Shown here piece by piece: positions 1-8,963 of a stretch of DNA of 64,000 bases. Source of the stretch: Jiangella endophytica (lineage in GTDB: Bacteria; Actinomycetota; Actinomycetes; Jiangellales; Jiangellaceae); the NCBI RefSeq assembly GCF_003427025.1, contig NZ_QVAI01000022.1:1-64000 (forward strand). Reading direction: 5' to 3'. The notes beneath the pieces were generated by a model. That model made no database searches. It was not told the origin of the DNA and saw only the letters and a program-made list of their open reading frames with translations. Every line of letters starts with the position of its first letter. Position 1 is the first letter of the stretch. A program made the translations under genes and the position numbers.

Positions 1-165
1 ACCGTGCGGCCGTGGGTCAAGCGGTCGTCGTCGGCGCGAAGCGCCCAATCAGGTCCGCTTGAGGCGCGGTTGCGCGGCTGAGAAAATGGGCAGCAGGGGG
101 ACGGCGAACGGCACGACCCCGGCACACGAGGCGACAGCCAACCGAACCGCCCAGCTAACGGGGTA
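1..165. other. No gene recognised
   Basis: No reading frame here has a convincing start, ribosome site or familiar protein. Frames that cross it are GC-rich shadows of the exporter gene that follows. It may be the 3' flank of a gene outside the window. Confidence 0.4.
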
Positions 166-233
166 GGCCCGGCGAACCGAGCCGCCCGGCGAACCGAGAG
201 GCCCGGCGAACCGAGCCGCCCGGCGAACCGTCA
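166..233. repeat. Four tandem 17-bp repeats at the exporter stop codon
   Basis: Four copies of a 17-base unit with core CCCGGCGAACCG lie head to tail (166-182, 183-199, 200-216, 217-233). They alternate GG and CG at the first two bases, so the array also reads as two 34-base units. The last copy runs into the stop codon of the minus-strand FHA-ABC gene (231-233). This looks like a small VNTR; no function is visible. Confidence 0.8.
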
Positions 234-2555
234 GGTCGCCCGCAGCCGGCGGCGGGCCAGCCAGGCGTAGGCCGTCCCCAGCACGGCCAGCGCCAGCAGC
301 GCACCCAGCCAGGCGGCCGGGTTGTGGCTCCACAGGGCGTCGTCCGGGGCGTTGCCGACCAGTTCGGTGATGTCGACGGTCGAGGCGGTCGCGGCGTAGC
401 CCCACCGCGACGGCACCAGCCAGGAGAGCTGCGACACCACCGCCTGGCCGGTCACCTCGATCAGCCCGCCGCACAGCACCAGCTGCGCCATGATCGCCAC
501 GACCAGCGGGGGCATCGTCTGCTCCGGCGTCGCCACGAGCGACGAGATCAGCAGTCCGAGCAGCGCGGAGACGATGGCGGTAGCGGCCAGCGCCATGCCG
601 ACCTCGACCTTGCCGGTGCCGAACAGCACGCCGTCCTCGGGCCCGGCCCGGAACCAGAAGACCAGACGCAGGAGGATCAGCGTCTGGACCACGACGACAC
701 CGCAGAACACCACGATCTTCGCCGCCAGGTAGGCGTCGGGCATCAGGCCGGCGGCCCGTTCGTGCCGGAAGATGCGCCGCTCGGCGACGAGGTCGCGGAC
801 GGTCGCGGCCATGCCCATGAATGCGGCGCCGACGACGAGGACGACCAGCAGCCGCATGGCCTCGGTGCTGCCGGGGCCGACCGGCCGGCCCAGCCCGGTC
901 TCGTCCGGGATCGCGAACGTCAGCAGCGCGAGCACCATCGGCAGCACCAGCAGGAATCCGGCGTAGCCGCGGTCGGCCAGGATGAGCCGGAGCTGGCGCC
1001 GGATCAGCACCCAGGCCTGCTGTCGCCGGCGGCGCTGGTCGATGGCCTGCGGGCCGACGATCTCCGGCGCCTGCCCGGGGGCGTGCGTCCCGCCGGCCGC
1101 GCCCAGCCGGGGCAGGCGGCGCGCGTCGGCGGACGGGTCGGCGGCGTCCGGGCGGCCGAAGCCGCTGAGGCGGTCCAGCCAGGTCAGCGGGTTCAGCCGG
1201 GTCAGCCGCGCGCCCAGGTCGGGTCCCGCGGGCGGCGGCGGGGAGGGCGGCGGTGTCGCGGCGTTGAGCCGCTCGAAGATGTCGGCCCAGTCGTCGGTGC
1301 CGAAGTGCTCCTCGATGCCGCCGGGCGGGCCGAAGTACTCGACCCGGCCTCCGGGCAGCATGATGAGGACGTCGTCGCACAGGTCGAGGTGGGCGAGGTC
1401 GTGCGTGGTGACGAGGATCTGCCGGCCGCCGTCGGCGAGTTCGCGCAGCCCGGTCATGATCTGCCGCACCAGCGCGGGGTCCAGTCCGGCCGTGGGCTCG
1501 TCGAGGACCAGCAGCGACGGACGGGTGAGCAGCTCGAACGCGATGGCCAGCCGGCGTTGCTGGCCGCCGGACATCCGGCGCACCGGGATGTCGGCGTGGT
1601 CGGACAGCGACAGCTCGCCCAGCACGTCGTCGACCCGCTGGCGCCGCTCGGCCGGCGTGGCGTCCTGCGACAGCCGCAGTTCGGCGGCGTACCGCAGCGC
1701 CTTGCGGGAGGTCAGCTGCGCGTGCGCGATGGTGTGCTGCGGCACGACGCCGATGCGGCCGTGCACCTCTTCCTGCTGGACGTGCGGGTCGATGCCCTGG
1801 TAGCGCACCGACCCCTGCGACGGCTCCAGCTCACCGCTGATCAGCCGCAGCAGCGTCGACTTCCCCGACCCCGACGGCCCGATCAGCGCGACGAGCCGCG
1901 GCCCGGCGACGTCCAGCGAGACGCCCGACGTCAGCACCTTGCCGTCGGGCAGCGCGAAGTGGACGTCGCTGACGTCCAGCCCGCCGCTCGACGGTGAGTC
2001 CGGCACCGGCAGCACTCCGGCGGCGGTGACGACGAAGCGCACCTTGCCGAACGTGACGATGTCGCCCTCGCGCAGGTGCGCGGTCTCGACGTCGGCGCCG
2101 CGGACGAACGTCTGGTGGTGCTTGTCGAGGTCCTCGAGGTACCAGCCGCTGTCGTTCGGGGTGAGCCGCGCGTGGTACTTGGCGGTGAGCAGGTCGTCGA
2201 TGACGATGTCGTTGTCGGGCGCGCGGCCGACCCGGATCGTCCCCGGCGGCCGGGGTGGCGCGGACTGCGGCGCCGACAGCGACACCACCGGGCCGGACGG
2301 CCCGCCCAGCGCGAGGTCGACGCCGCCGTCGACCGGCACCTCGCCGACCCGGACACCGCCCTGCCAGGTGCCGCCGGAGCTCTGCTGGTCGCGGACGACC
2401 CAGCCGCTTTCGTACGACACGACCAGGTGGCGTCGTGACACCCTGGACTCGGACACGACGACGTTCGAGGCGGCCGACCGGCCGATCAGTACTTCACCGG
2501 CGGTCGGCGGGAAGTGCTGAGCCACCCCGCCGACGGTGACCCGCAGCACACTCAC
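231..2555 (-). CDS. FHA-domain ABC transporter, ATPase-permease fusion (Rv1747-like)
   Basis: A 774-residue fusion of two FHA phosphothreonine-binding domains, an ABC ATPase and an ABC-2 type membrane domain, the layout of mycobacterial Rv1747, an exporter controlled by Ser/Thr kinases. FHA1 is about residues 1-92 (IGRS at 24-27, SRRH at 40-43) and FHA2 about 105-175 (VGRAPDND from 109). The ATPase has Walker A GPSGSGKST at 226-234, signature SGGQQRR and Walker B LLVLDEPTAGLD. A Pro-rich linker leads to about six membrane segments in the last 270 residues. The GTG at 2555 was chosen because the first FHA strand begins there and a TATCAT box lies 7 bases upstream, suggesting a leaderless mRNA. 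It diverges from the threonine operon. The exported substrate is unknown. Confidence 0.9.
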   Translation of the reverse strand: MSVLRVTVGGVAQHFPPTAGEVLIGRSAASNVVVSESRVSRRHLVVSYESGWVVRDQQSSGGTWQGGVRVGEVPVDGGVDLALGGPSGPVVSLSAPQSAPPRPPGTIRVGRAPDNDIVIDDLLTAKYHARLTPNDSGWYLEDLDKHHQTFVRGADVETAHLREGDIVTFGKVRFVVTAAGVLPVPDSPSSGGLDVSDVHFALPDGKVLTSGVSLDVAGPRLVALIGPSGSGKSTLLRLISGELEPSQGSVRYQGIDPHVQQEEVHGRIGVVPQHTIAHAQLTSRKALRYAAELRLSQDATPAERRQRVDDVLGELSLSDHADIPVRRMSGGQQRRLAIAFELLTRPSLLVLDEPTAGLDPALVRQIMTGLRELADGGRQILVTTHDLAHLDLCDDVLIMLPGGRVEYFGPPGGIEEHFGTDDWADIFERLNAATPPPSPPPPAGPDLGARLTRLNPLTWLDRLSGFGRPDAADPSADARRLPRLGAAGGTHAPGQAPEIVGPQAIDQRRRRQQAWVLIRRQLRLILADRGYAGFLLVLPMVLALLTFAIPDETGLGRPVGPGSTEAMRLLVVLVVGAAFMGMAATVRDLVAERRIFRHERAAGLMPDAYLAAKIVVFCGVVVVQTLILLRLVFWFRAGPEDGVLFGTGKVEVGMALAATAIVSALLGLLISSLVATPEQTMPPLVVAIMAQLVLCGGLIEVTGQAVVSQLSWLVPSRWGYAATASTVDITELVGNAPDDALWSHNPAAWLGALLALAVLGTAYAWLARRRLRAT

Positions 2556-2562
2556 GCGCGGA

Positions 2563-2568
2563 ATGATA
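2563..2568 (-). promoter_or_regulatory. Candidate -10 box of the FHA-ABC gene
   Basis: On the minus strand TATCAT is followed by 7 bases and then the GTG start, the spacing expected of a leaderless actinobacterial transcript. No clear -35 is visible. Confidence 0.4.
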
Positions 2569-2600
2569 CGGGCTGGCGCAGGACTTCCGGTGGACCTGCG

Positions 2601-2606
2601 TATGGT
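2601..2606 (+). promoter_or_regulatory. Candidate -10 box of the threonine operon
   Basis: TATGGT lies 7 bases before the ATG of a 30-codon upstream frame and about 100 bases before hom. The -35 region is poor, so this rests on the -10 and its spacing. Confidence 0.35.
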
Positions 2607-2613
2607 GAGACGG

Positions 2614-2706
2614 ATGTCTCGCATCATGGATGCACGGCACGAGATCGTCCGGACCTCCCGGAGACTGGTGTTCGTGCGTACTGCCGGGGCGAAGGAGGGG
2701 GAGTGA
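2614..2706 (+). CDS. Possible 30-residue upstream ORF coupled to hom
   Basis: This frame starts with ATG 7 bases after the TATGGT box, as in a leaderless mRNA. Its TGA stop overlaps the hom ATG by one base (TGATG), so translation could pass directly to hom. The peptide is Arg-rich and has only two Thr and two Ile codons, not in a run, so classic threonine attenuation is not evident. The hom ribosome site (GGAGGGGGAG) lies inside its last codons. It could equally be chance. Confidence 0.3.
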   Translation: MSRIMDARHEIVRTSRRLVFVRTAGAKEGE

Positions 2707-3998
2707 TGGCCAGCCTGCGCGTGGCACTGCTCGGATGCGGTGTGGTGGGCACGGAGGTCGCCCGTCTCCTGCACGAGCACGCCGACGATCTCGCCGCCCG
2801 GGCCGGCGCCCGGCTGGAGCTCGCCGGCATCGCCGTCCGCCGCGTCGGCCGCGACCGCTCCATCACCGGTGTCGACCCCGGCCTGTTCACCACCGACGCC
2901 CGCGCCCTCGCCGAGCGCGACGACGTCGACCTCGTCGTCGAGGTCATCGGCGGCATCGAGCCGGCCCGCGGCCTGCTGCTGGCCGCCATGGAACGCGGCG
3001 CCTCCGTCGTCACGGCCAACAAGGCGCTGCTCGCCGAGGACGGCGTCACGCTGCACACCGCTGCCGAGAAGCACGGCGTCGACCTCTACTACGAGGCCGC
3101 CGTCGCCGGGGCCATCCCGCTGCTGCGGCCGCTGCGCGAGTCGCTGGCCGGCGACCGCATCAAGCGCGTGCTAGGCATCGTCAACGGCACCACCAACTAT
3201 GTCCTCGACCGCATGGACAGCGAGGGCAGCAGCTTCGCCGAGGCGCTGGAGGAGGCGCAGTCGCTCGGCTACGCCGAGGCCGACCCCACCGCCGACATCG
3301 AGGGCTTCGACGCCGCCGCGAAGGCCGCGATCCTCGCCGGCATCGCGTTCCACTCACCGGTGGTCGCCGCCGACGTGCACCGCGAGGGCATCGCCGACGT
3401 CACCTCCGCCGACGTCGCGTCGGCCAAGGCGATGAACGCCGTCGTCAAGCTGCTGGCCATCTGCGAGCTGTCGCCCGACGGCCAGGGCGTCGGCGTGCGC
3501 GTCCACCCGGCGATGCTGCCGCGCACCCACCCGCTGGCCAGCGTCCGCGGCGCCTACAACGCGGTGTTCGTCGAGGCCGAGGCGGCCGGCCGGCTGATGT
3601 TCTACGGCCCCGGCGCCGGTGGCGTGCCCACCGCGAGCGCCGTCCTCGGCGACCTCGTCACCGCCGCCCGCAACCGCATCGGCGACGCCGTCGGACCGCG
3701 CGGCTCCTGGTACGCCGACCGCCAGGTCCGCCCGATGGGCGAGACCGTCACCCGCTACCACATCAGCCTCGACGTCGACGACCGCCCGGGCGTGCTCGCG
3801 GCCGTCGCCGCGGTGTTCGCCGAGCACGATGTGTCCATCGAGACCGTCCGGCAGCGTTCCGAGGGCCCCGACGACGCCGAACTGGTCGTCGTCACCCACC
3901 AGGCCACCGACGACGCCCTGGCCGCGACTGTCGAAGGGCTGACGCGACTCGATACCGTTCGTGCTGTCCTTTCGGTGATGCGGGTAGAAGGCGAGTGA
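2706..3998 (+). CDS. hom: Homoserine dehydrogenase
   Basis: Reduces aspartate semialdehyde to homoserine with NAD(P)H, the branch point to threonine and methionine. The 430-residue protein has an N-terminal Rossmann fold (GCGVVG at 10-15), the family segment with VNGTTNY in the middle, and a C-terminal ACT domain (about 353-425) of the kind that binds threonine for feedback control. The ATG at 2706 is preceded by GAAGGAGG about 8 bases away; the adjacent GTG at 2703 is an alternative. It is the first gene of hom-thrC-thrB. Confidence 0.97.
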   Translation: MASLRVALLGCGVVGTEVARLLHEHADDLAARAGARLELAGIAVRRVGRDRSITGVDPGLFTTDARALAERDDVDLVVEVIGGIEPARGLLLAAMERGASVVTANKALLAEDGVTLHTAAEKHGVDLYYEAAVAGAIPLLRPLRESLAGDRIKRVLGIVNGTTNYVLDRMDSEGSSFAEALEEAQSLGYAEADPTADIEGFDAAAKAAILAGIAFHSPVVAADVHREGIADVTSADVASAKAMNAVVKLLAICELSPDGQGVGVRVHPAMLPRTHPLASVRGAYNAVFVEAEAAGRLMFYGPGAGGVPTASAVLGDLVTAARNRIGDAVGPRGSWYADRQVRPMGETVTRYHISLDVDDRPGVLAAVAAVFAEHDVSIETVRQRSEGPDDAELVVVTHQATDDALAATVEGLTRLDTVRAVLSVMRVEGE

Positions 3999-4003
3999 CC
4001 ACC

Positions 4004-5098
4004 ATGGCTGTCGTGACTCAGTCTCGGCTGTGGCGTGGAGTGATCGAGGAGTACCGCGACCGGCTGCCGGTCACCGCGGCCACGCCGGTGGTGACGCTGC
4101 GCGAGGGCGGCACGCCGCTGGTTCCGGCGCCGTGGCTGTCCGAGCAGACCTCCTGCGAGGTGTACCTCAAGGTCGAGGGCGTGAACCCGACCGGCTCGTT
4201 CAAGGACCGCGGCATGACGGTAGCCATCTCCAAGGCCGCCGAGGAGGGGGCCGAGGCCGTCGTCTGCGCGTCCACCGGCAACACCAGCGCGTCGGCGGCC
4301 GCCTACGCCGTCCGCGCCGGCATGCGCCCGGTCGTGCTGCTGCCCGACGGCAAGATCTCCGGTCCGAAGCTGGCCCAGGCGGTCGTGCACGGTGGCGTCA
4401 TCGCGTCGGTGCAGGGCAATTTCGACGACTGCCTGCGGCTGGCCCGCGAACTGGCCGAGACGTACCCCGTCGCGCTCGTCAACTCGGTGAACCCGTACCG
4501 CCTCGCCGGCCAGAAGACTGCCGCGTTCGAGGTGGTCGACGACCTCGGCGACGCCCCTGACCTGCATGTCCTTCCGGTCGGCAATGCCGGCAACATCTCC
4601 GCCTACTGGCTCGGCTACTCGGAATACACGGCGTACGCCGCCGATAATCCAGGACCGGCGAAGCGGCGCCCGCGCATGTGGGGCTTCCAGGCCGCCGGCG
4701 CCGCGCCGTTCGTGCACGGCGGCCCGGTGTCCGCGCCCGAGACGGTGGCCAGCGCCATCCGCATCGGCAACCCCGCGTCGTGGGATCTCGCCATCGCCGC
4801 GCGCGACGACTCCGGGGGCCTCATCGACGCCGTCACCGACGAGCAGATCCTGGCCGCGCAGCAGGAGCTGTCCGGCCGCGAGGGGCTGTTCGTCGAGCCC
4901 GCGTCGGCGGCCGGCGTGGCCGGGCTGCTGCACTACAGCCGCACCGGGCGCCTCGACGCCGGCCAGCGCATCGTCGTCACCGTCACCGGACACGGCCTCA
5001 AGGACGTCGACACCGCCAGCGCCTACTACGGCGAGATCCGGCCCTACGTGGTCCCGGCGCAGGCCGACGCGGCCGCCAAGGCCCTGGGCCTGGCGTGA
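4004..5098 (+). CDS. thrC: Threonine synthase
   Basis: PLP enzyme that converts O-phosphohomoserine to threonine and phosphate. The 364-residue protein carries the PLP lysine in SFKDRG (Lys67) and the glycine-rich phosphate-binding loop, typical of the short actinobacterial threonine synthase. The gene begins 5 bases after hom; a GTG at 3995 overlapping the hom stop is an alternative start giving three more residues. The stop overlaps the thrB start, so the genes are translationally coupled. Confidence 0.97.
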   Translation: MAVVTQSRLWRGVIEEYRDRLPVTAATPVVTLREGGTPLVPAPWLSEQTSCEVYLKVEGVNPTGSFKDRGMTVAISKAAEEGAEAVVCASTGNTSASAAAYAVRAGMRPVVLLPDGKISGPKLAQAVVHGGVIASVQGNFDDCLRLARELAETYPVALVNSVNPYRLAGQKTAAFEVVDDLGDAPDLHVLPVGNAGNISAYWLGYSEYTAYAADNPGPAKRRPRMWGFQAAGAAPFVHGGPVSAPETVASAIRIGNPASWDLAIAARDDSGGLIDAVTDEQILAAQQELSGREGLFVEPASAAGVAGLLHYSRTGRLDAGQRIVVTVTGHGLKDVDTASAYYGEIRPYVVPAQADAAAKALGLA

Positions 5099-5997
5099 GC
5101 ACGGCCTCCGTCCGCGTCCGTACCCCGGCCACCAGCGCCAACCTCGGTCCAGGGTTCGACGCGCTCGGCCTCGCGCTGTCGCTGTACGACGAGGTCGACG
5201 TGACGGCGGAGTTCGGCGGGGCGGCGGCTCCGGTCGAGGTGAGCGTCGACGGCGAGGGCGCGGGGTCGGTGCCGCTGGACGAGCGGCACCTGGTGGTCAG
5301 GTCGCTGCGCGCCGCGTTCGCCGAGCTCGGCGAACAGCCGTCGGCGCTGCGGCTGCACTGCCGCAACGCGCTGCCGCACGGCCGCGGGTTGGGTTCGTCG
5401 GCGGCCGCCATCGTCGCGGGTGTCGTCGCCGCCCGCGCGCTGACCGGCCTGACGACGCACGACGACGCGCTCGCGGCAGCCGACCGCATCGAGGGCCACC
5501 CGGACAACGTCGCCGCCTGTCTCTTCGGCGGTCTGACGGTGGCGTGGCGCGACGACGCCGGCGCCGCCCGTGCCACGCGCGTCGACGTTCACCCCGACGT
5601 CGCGCCGGTCGTCTGCGTCCCGTCCTTCGAGGTGTCGACGGAGAAGGCGCGCGGCCTGCTGCCCGACACCGTCCCGCACGCCGACGCGGCCGCCAACGCC
5701 GGCCGTGCCGCGCTGCTCGTGCACGCCCTGGGCCGGCGGCCGGACCTGCTGCTCGACGCCACCGCGGACCGCCTGCACCAGCACTACCGTGAACCCGCCA
5801 TGCCGGCGTCGTTCGAGCTGGTCACGTCGTTGCGGGCGCAGGGGCTGGCGGCCGTCGTGTCCGGTGCCGGCCCGACGGTGCTGGTGCTCGCGACCGGCGA
5901 CGTCGCCGGCCCTGTCCGGGAGCTCGCCGAAGGGTGGGACGTGCGTCCGTTGCAAGTGGACACGCGGGGTGTCGTTGTGGAGTACGCCACGGCGTGA
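5095..5997 (+). CDS. thrB: Homoserine kinase
   Basis: GHMP-family kinase that phosphorylates homoserine, supplying the threonine synthase encoded just upstream. The 300-residue protein has the N-terminal motif [12 protein letters not shown] (11-22), the GHMP phosphate loop [12 protein letters not shown] (94-105) and a C-terminal VSGAGPT segment. It starts at a GTG overlapping the thrC stop (GTGA), the usual coupling in this operon. It ends the threonine operon. Confidence 0.97.
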   Translation: MSTASVRVRTPATSANLGPGFDALGLALSLYDEVDVTAEFGGAAAPVEVSVDGEGAGSVPLDERHLVVRSLRAAFAELGEQPSALRLHCRNALPHGRGLGSSAAAIVAGVVAARALTGLTTHDDALAAADRIEGHPDNVAACLFGGLTVAWRDDAGAARATRVDVHPDVAPVVCVPSFEVSTEKARGLLPDTVPHADAAANAGRAALLVHALGRRPDLLLDATADRLHQHYREPAMPASFELVTSLRAQGLAAVVSGAGPTVLVLATGDVAGPVRELAEGWDVRPLQVDTRGVVVEYATA

Positions 5998-6034
5998 GCG
6001 GTGCGGACGTGGGTGGGTCAAACGGCCTATGGCG

Positions 6035-6043
6035 TGCTACTCT
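6035..6043 (+). promoter_or_regulatory. Candidate extended -10 promoter of rho
   Basis: TGCTACTCT fits an extended -10 (TGn plus TACTCT) about 214 bases before the rho start. The -35 region is weak. It would produce a leader of roughly 205 bases. Confidence 0.4.
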
Positions 6044-6154
6044 CGCTGTGCACCGACGTTCTGCTGGTCGGTTTCCCCATGGTGGTGACGTTCGTCGCCG
6101 ATGGCCATGGTCTTCGCCCAACTCCCCGGGGTCGTTCACGCGAGTCTCGCGGAA

Positions 6155-6252
6155 GGGTGGCCCATCAGTTCGCGTCGTGCCTTTCCTCGGGAGCCACCCG
6201 AGGTGTTCGATGCATCGGCTTGTCTGAACCGATGCCGGTCCAGGGAAGGACC
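6155..6252 (+). promoter_or_regulatory. Structured rho 5' leader with alternative hairpins
   Basis: Four perfect pairings are visible. GGGTGGC (6155-6161) pairs with GCCACCC (6193-6199). CCTCGGG (6185-6191) pairs with CCCGAGG (6197-6203), which shares bases with the first, so the two exclude each other. GCATCGG (6212-6218) pairs with CCGATGC (6229-6235). GGTCC (6237-6241) pairs with GGACC (6248-6252) and encloses the ribosome site of rho. Rho is known to control its own synthesis in many bacteria, so a regulatory leader is plausible; the mechanism is inferred. Confidence 0.5.
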
Positions 6253-6256
6253 CTGA

Positions 6257-8365
6257 GTGACTAATACCGAGATCCCCGGCGTCACTGGGACGCCGGACGT
6301 TCAGGCGTCGTCTGCCGACGCCACCGCGGCGAAGCGCCCCGCGCGCCGCCGCGCTGCCGGCCTCGAGGGCATGGTTCTGGCTGAGCTCCAGCAGCTCGCC
6401 GCCGGCCTCGGGCTGAAGGGCACCGGCCGCATGCGCAAGGGCGAGCTGGTCGAGGCCATCAAGGCGGCTCAGTCCGGCGGCTCGGCGCCGGCCGCTGCCG
6501 ACACCCTTCCGGTCGAGTCCGCGGCGTCCGCCGCCCCGGCCGTCACCGACACCCCCGCCGCCGACGCGGCGCCCGCCCGCGGCCGTACCCGCCGCCGCGC
6601 CGAGCGGCCGCAGGCCGCCGCGGAGAACCGTCCCGACGAGGTCGTGGTCGTCGCGGACACCCCCGCCGCGGAAGCACCGGCCGCCGAGGCCCCGGCCGCG
6701 AAGGCCCCGGCCGACGAGGCTCCGGCCGCGAAGGCCCCGGCCGACGAGGCTCCGGCCGCGGAGGCCCCGCCCGCGGAGGCTCCGGCCACCGACGACGAGG
6801 CGGCCGAGCGCCGCTCCGAGCGGCAGGACAACCGCCGCAACCGCCAGGGCGGCCGCGACGGCGACCGTCAGAACGACCGCCAGGGCGATCGCGACGGCGG
6901 CCGTCAGCGCGACCGCGACAACCGCCAGGACACCAACCGTCAGGACGCCAACCGTCAGGACGCCAACCGTCAGGACGCCAACCGTCAGGACGCCAACCGT
7001 CAGGACGCCGACGGCGCCCGTCAGGGTGGCGGCCGCGACGACGCCCAGGACGATGACGACGACCGCGGTCGCCGCCGCCGCAGGCGCGACCGCCGCGGCA
7101 GCAACCGCGACCGCAACGACCGCAACGACCGCGACCGCAACGACCGCGACCGCGATCGCCGGGGTGGCGGCGGCCGCGAGCGCATCGAGGAGCCGACCGT
7201 CTCCGAGGACGACGTCCTCATCCCGGTCGCCGGCATCCTCGACATCCTCGACAACTACGCGTTCGTCCGCACGTCGGGCTACCTGCCCGGCCCCAATGAC
7301 GTGTACGTGTCGCTGGCCATGGTCCGCCGCTACGGCCTGCGCAAGGGCGACGCCGTCACCGGCGCCGTCCGGCAGCCGCGCGAGGGCGAGAAGCAGCAGA
7401 AGTTCAACGCGCTGGTCCGGGTCGACACCATCAACGGCGCCGACCCCGAGGCGGCCAAGCAGCGTCCGGAGTTCTCGCGGCTGACCCCGCTGTACCCGCA
7501 GGACCGCCTGCGCCTCGAGACCGACGCGACGAACATGGCGACGCGCATCATCGACCTCATCGCGCCCATCGGCAAGGGCCAGCGTGGTCTCATCGTGTCG
7601 CCGCCGAAGGCCGGCAAGACGCTGATCATGCAGGCGCTGGCACACGCCATCACGCAGAACAACCCCGAGACGCACCTCATGGTCGTGCTGGTCGACGAAC
7701 GGCCCGAGGAGGTCACCGACTTCCAGCGCACCGTCAAGGGCGAGGTCATCGCGTCGACGTTCGACCGCCCGCCGGTCGACCACACGATGGTCGCCGAGCT
7801 CGCCATCGAGCGGGCCAAGCGGCTGGTCGAGCTGGGCCACGACGTCGTCATCCTGCTCGACGGCATCACCCGCCTGGGCCGGGCCTACAACCTGGCCGCG
7901 CCGGCCAGCGGCCGCATCCTGTCCGGTGGTGTCGACTCCAGCGCGCTGTACCCGCCGAAGCGGTTCTTCGGCGCCGCGCGCAACATCGAGAACGGCGGCT
8001 CGCTGACCATCCTCGCCACCGCGCTGGTGGAGACCGGGTCCAAGATGGACGAGGTCATCTTCGAGGAGTTCAAGGGCACCGGCAACATGGAGCTGCGGCT
8101 GCGCCGCGACCTCGCCGACAAGCGGCTGTTCCCGGCCATCGACGTCGACGCGTCCAGCACCCGGCGCGAGGAGATCCTGGTCTCCCGCGAGGAGCTGGCC
8201 ATCATGTGGCAGCTGCGCCGCGTGCTGTCGGCGCTCGACCCGCAGCAGGCCATCGAGCTGCTGCTCGACCGTCTCAAGAAGACCAAGAGCAACGCCGAGT
8301 TCATGCTCACGGTCCAGAAGACGACGCCGGCCGCCGGCGGCAACGGCTCCAAGGACGCCGACTGA
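6257..8365 (+). CDS. rho: Transcription termination factor Rho
   Basis: RNA helicase that ends Rho-dependent transcripts. The 702-residue protein is far longer than the 419 residues of the E. coli protein because of an insertion after the N-terminal SAP-like segment (LAELQQLAAGLGLKG, about 36-75). Residues 75-310 are low complexity: Ala/Pro/Glu-rich, then Arg/Asp/Asn-rich with QDANR repeats. The RNA-binding cold-shock domain follows (about 315-390), then the ATPase with Walker A PPKAGKT (449-455) and VVILLDGITR. Long basic insertions are known in actinobacterial Rho and raise RNA affinity. The GTG at 6257 follows the site GGGAAGGA. Confidence 0.97.
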   Translation: MTNTEIPGVTGTPDVQASSADATAAKRPARRRAAGLEGMVLAELQQLAAGLGLKGTGRMRKGELVEAIKAAQSGGSAPAAADTLPVESAASAAPAVTDTPAADAAPARGRTRRRAERPQAAAENRPDEVVVVADTPAAEAPAAEAPAAKAPADEAPAAKAPADEAPAAEAPPAEAPATDDEAAERRSERQDNRRNRQGGRDGDRQNDRQGDRDGGRQRDRDNRQDTNRQDANRQDANRQDANRQDANRQDADGARQGGGRDDAQDDDDDRGRRRRRRDRRGSNRDRNDRNDRDRNDRDRDRRGGGGRERIEEPTVSEDDVLIPVAGILDILDNYAFVRTSGYLPGPNDVYVSLAMVRRYGLRKGDAVTGAVRQPREGEKQQKFNALVRVDTINGADPEAAKQRPEFSRLTPLYPQDRLRLETDATNMATRIIDLIAPIGKGQRGLIVSPPKAGKTLIMQALAHAITQNNPETHLMVVLVDERPEEVTDFQRTVKGEVIASTFDRPPVDHTMVAELAIERAKRLVELGHDVVILLDGITRLGRAYNLAAPASGRILSGGVDSSALYPPKRFFGAARNIENGGSLTILATALVETGSKMDEVIFEEFKGTGNMELRLRRDLADKRLFPAIDVDASSTRREEILVSREELAIMWQLRRVLSALDPQQAIELLLDRLKKTKSNAEFMLTVQKTTPAAGGNGSKDAD
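6926..7010 (+). repeat. 15-bp in-frame tandem repeat in rho
   Basis: Five 15-base units (6926-7000) plus a partial sixth encode QDTNR and then QDANR four times. Units 2 to 5 are identical (CAGGACGCCAACCGT), so the array is probably recent and prone to change in copy number without breaking the frame. Confidence 0.9.
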
Positions 8366-8381
8366 CGCTGGTCCCACGGTG

Positions 8382-8408
8382 CCCTGATCGCTCACCGAGC
8401 GGTCGGGG
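8382..8408 (+). terminator. Hairpin terminator after rho
   Basis: A 12-base stem with two G-U pairs (CCCTGATCGCTC with GAGCGGTCGGGG) and an ACC loop lies 16 bases past the rho stop. There is no U-tract, common in high-GC genomes. Confidence 0.6.
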
Positions 8409-8549
8409 CGCCGTCGCGTCCGGCCCCGGGTCGCCGGTCGGACACGACGGTGACGTCACCCGCCACCGGTACACCTCACGCGCCGCAAGACCACACCCGG
8501 CGCCGATCCGGCCGTCATCTGGTTCCTCACGCGAGTGCGGTGCTCCCAT

Positions 8550-8578
8550 TTGGCTGCGGCGTCGCGGCCTGGAATACT
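8550..8578 (+). promoter_or_regulatory. Candidate promoter of rpmE
   Basis: TTGGCT (8550-8555) and AATACT (8573-8578) are separated by exactly 17 bases, a good primary sigma factor match, 78 bases upstream of rpmE. Confidence 0.55.
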
Positions 8579-8656
8579 GATCTGCTGGCTCCGGTTCACG
8601 ATGCGACGCCCCGTCGTGCCGACCCGGCGGCCCTCGACACGCCAGGAGTACACAGC

Positions 8657-8878
8657 ATGAAGTCCGACATCCACCCGGCTTACGTGGAGACCACGGTCAC
8701 CTGCACCTGTGGCAACACGTTCACCACCCGGAGCACGGCCGCCAACGGCGTCATCCACGCCGACGTCTGCTCCGCCTGCCACCCGTTCTACACGGGCAAG
8801 CAGAAGATCCTCGACACCGGTGGCCGGGTCGCGCGCTTCGAGTCGCGGTACGGCAAGAAGAAGGCCGACGCCAAGTAG
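8657..8878 (+). CDS. rpmE: 50S ribosomal protein L31, zinc-binding form
   Basis: Small protein of the large ribosomal subunit, 73 residues. It keeps the zinc ribbon cysteines Cys16, Cys18, Cys38 and Cys41, so it is the zinc-containing C+ type, which in actinobacteria is replaced by a C- paralogue under zinc starvation. The ATG follows AGGAG. It has its own promoter and a strong terminator, so it is probably transcribed alone. Confidence 0.97.
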   Translation: MKSDIHPAYVETTVTCTCGNTFTTRSTAANGVIHADVCSACHPFYTGKQKILDTGGRVARFESRYGKKKADAK

Positions 8879-8886
8879 TTCTCCGT

Positions 8887-8929
8887 GGGCGGGGCGTGCG
8901 AGGTTCTCCTCGCACGCCCCGCCCCCTTT
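8887..8929 (+). terminator. Strong intrinsic terminator after rpmE
   Basis: A perfect 17-bp stem (8887-8903 with 8908-8924) with a TTCT loop is followed by CCTTT. It is the strongest terminator in the window and separates rpmE from prfA. Confidence 0.9.
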
Positions 8930-8963
8930 GTGCCCACGTCGCGTCCTCGGAAGGAGCCCACCC

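Noticed and set aside
6926..7010. CRISPR-like regular repeat
   Set aside because: Units are only 15 bases, contiguous and in frame; there are no spacers and no cas genes.
5822..8395. 857-codon minus-strand frame across rho
   Set aside because: Shadow of rho; the Val/Ala-rich stretch is the complement of the rho repeats.
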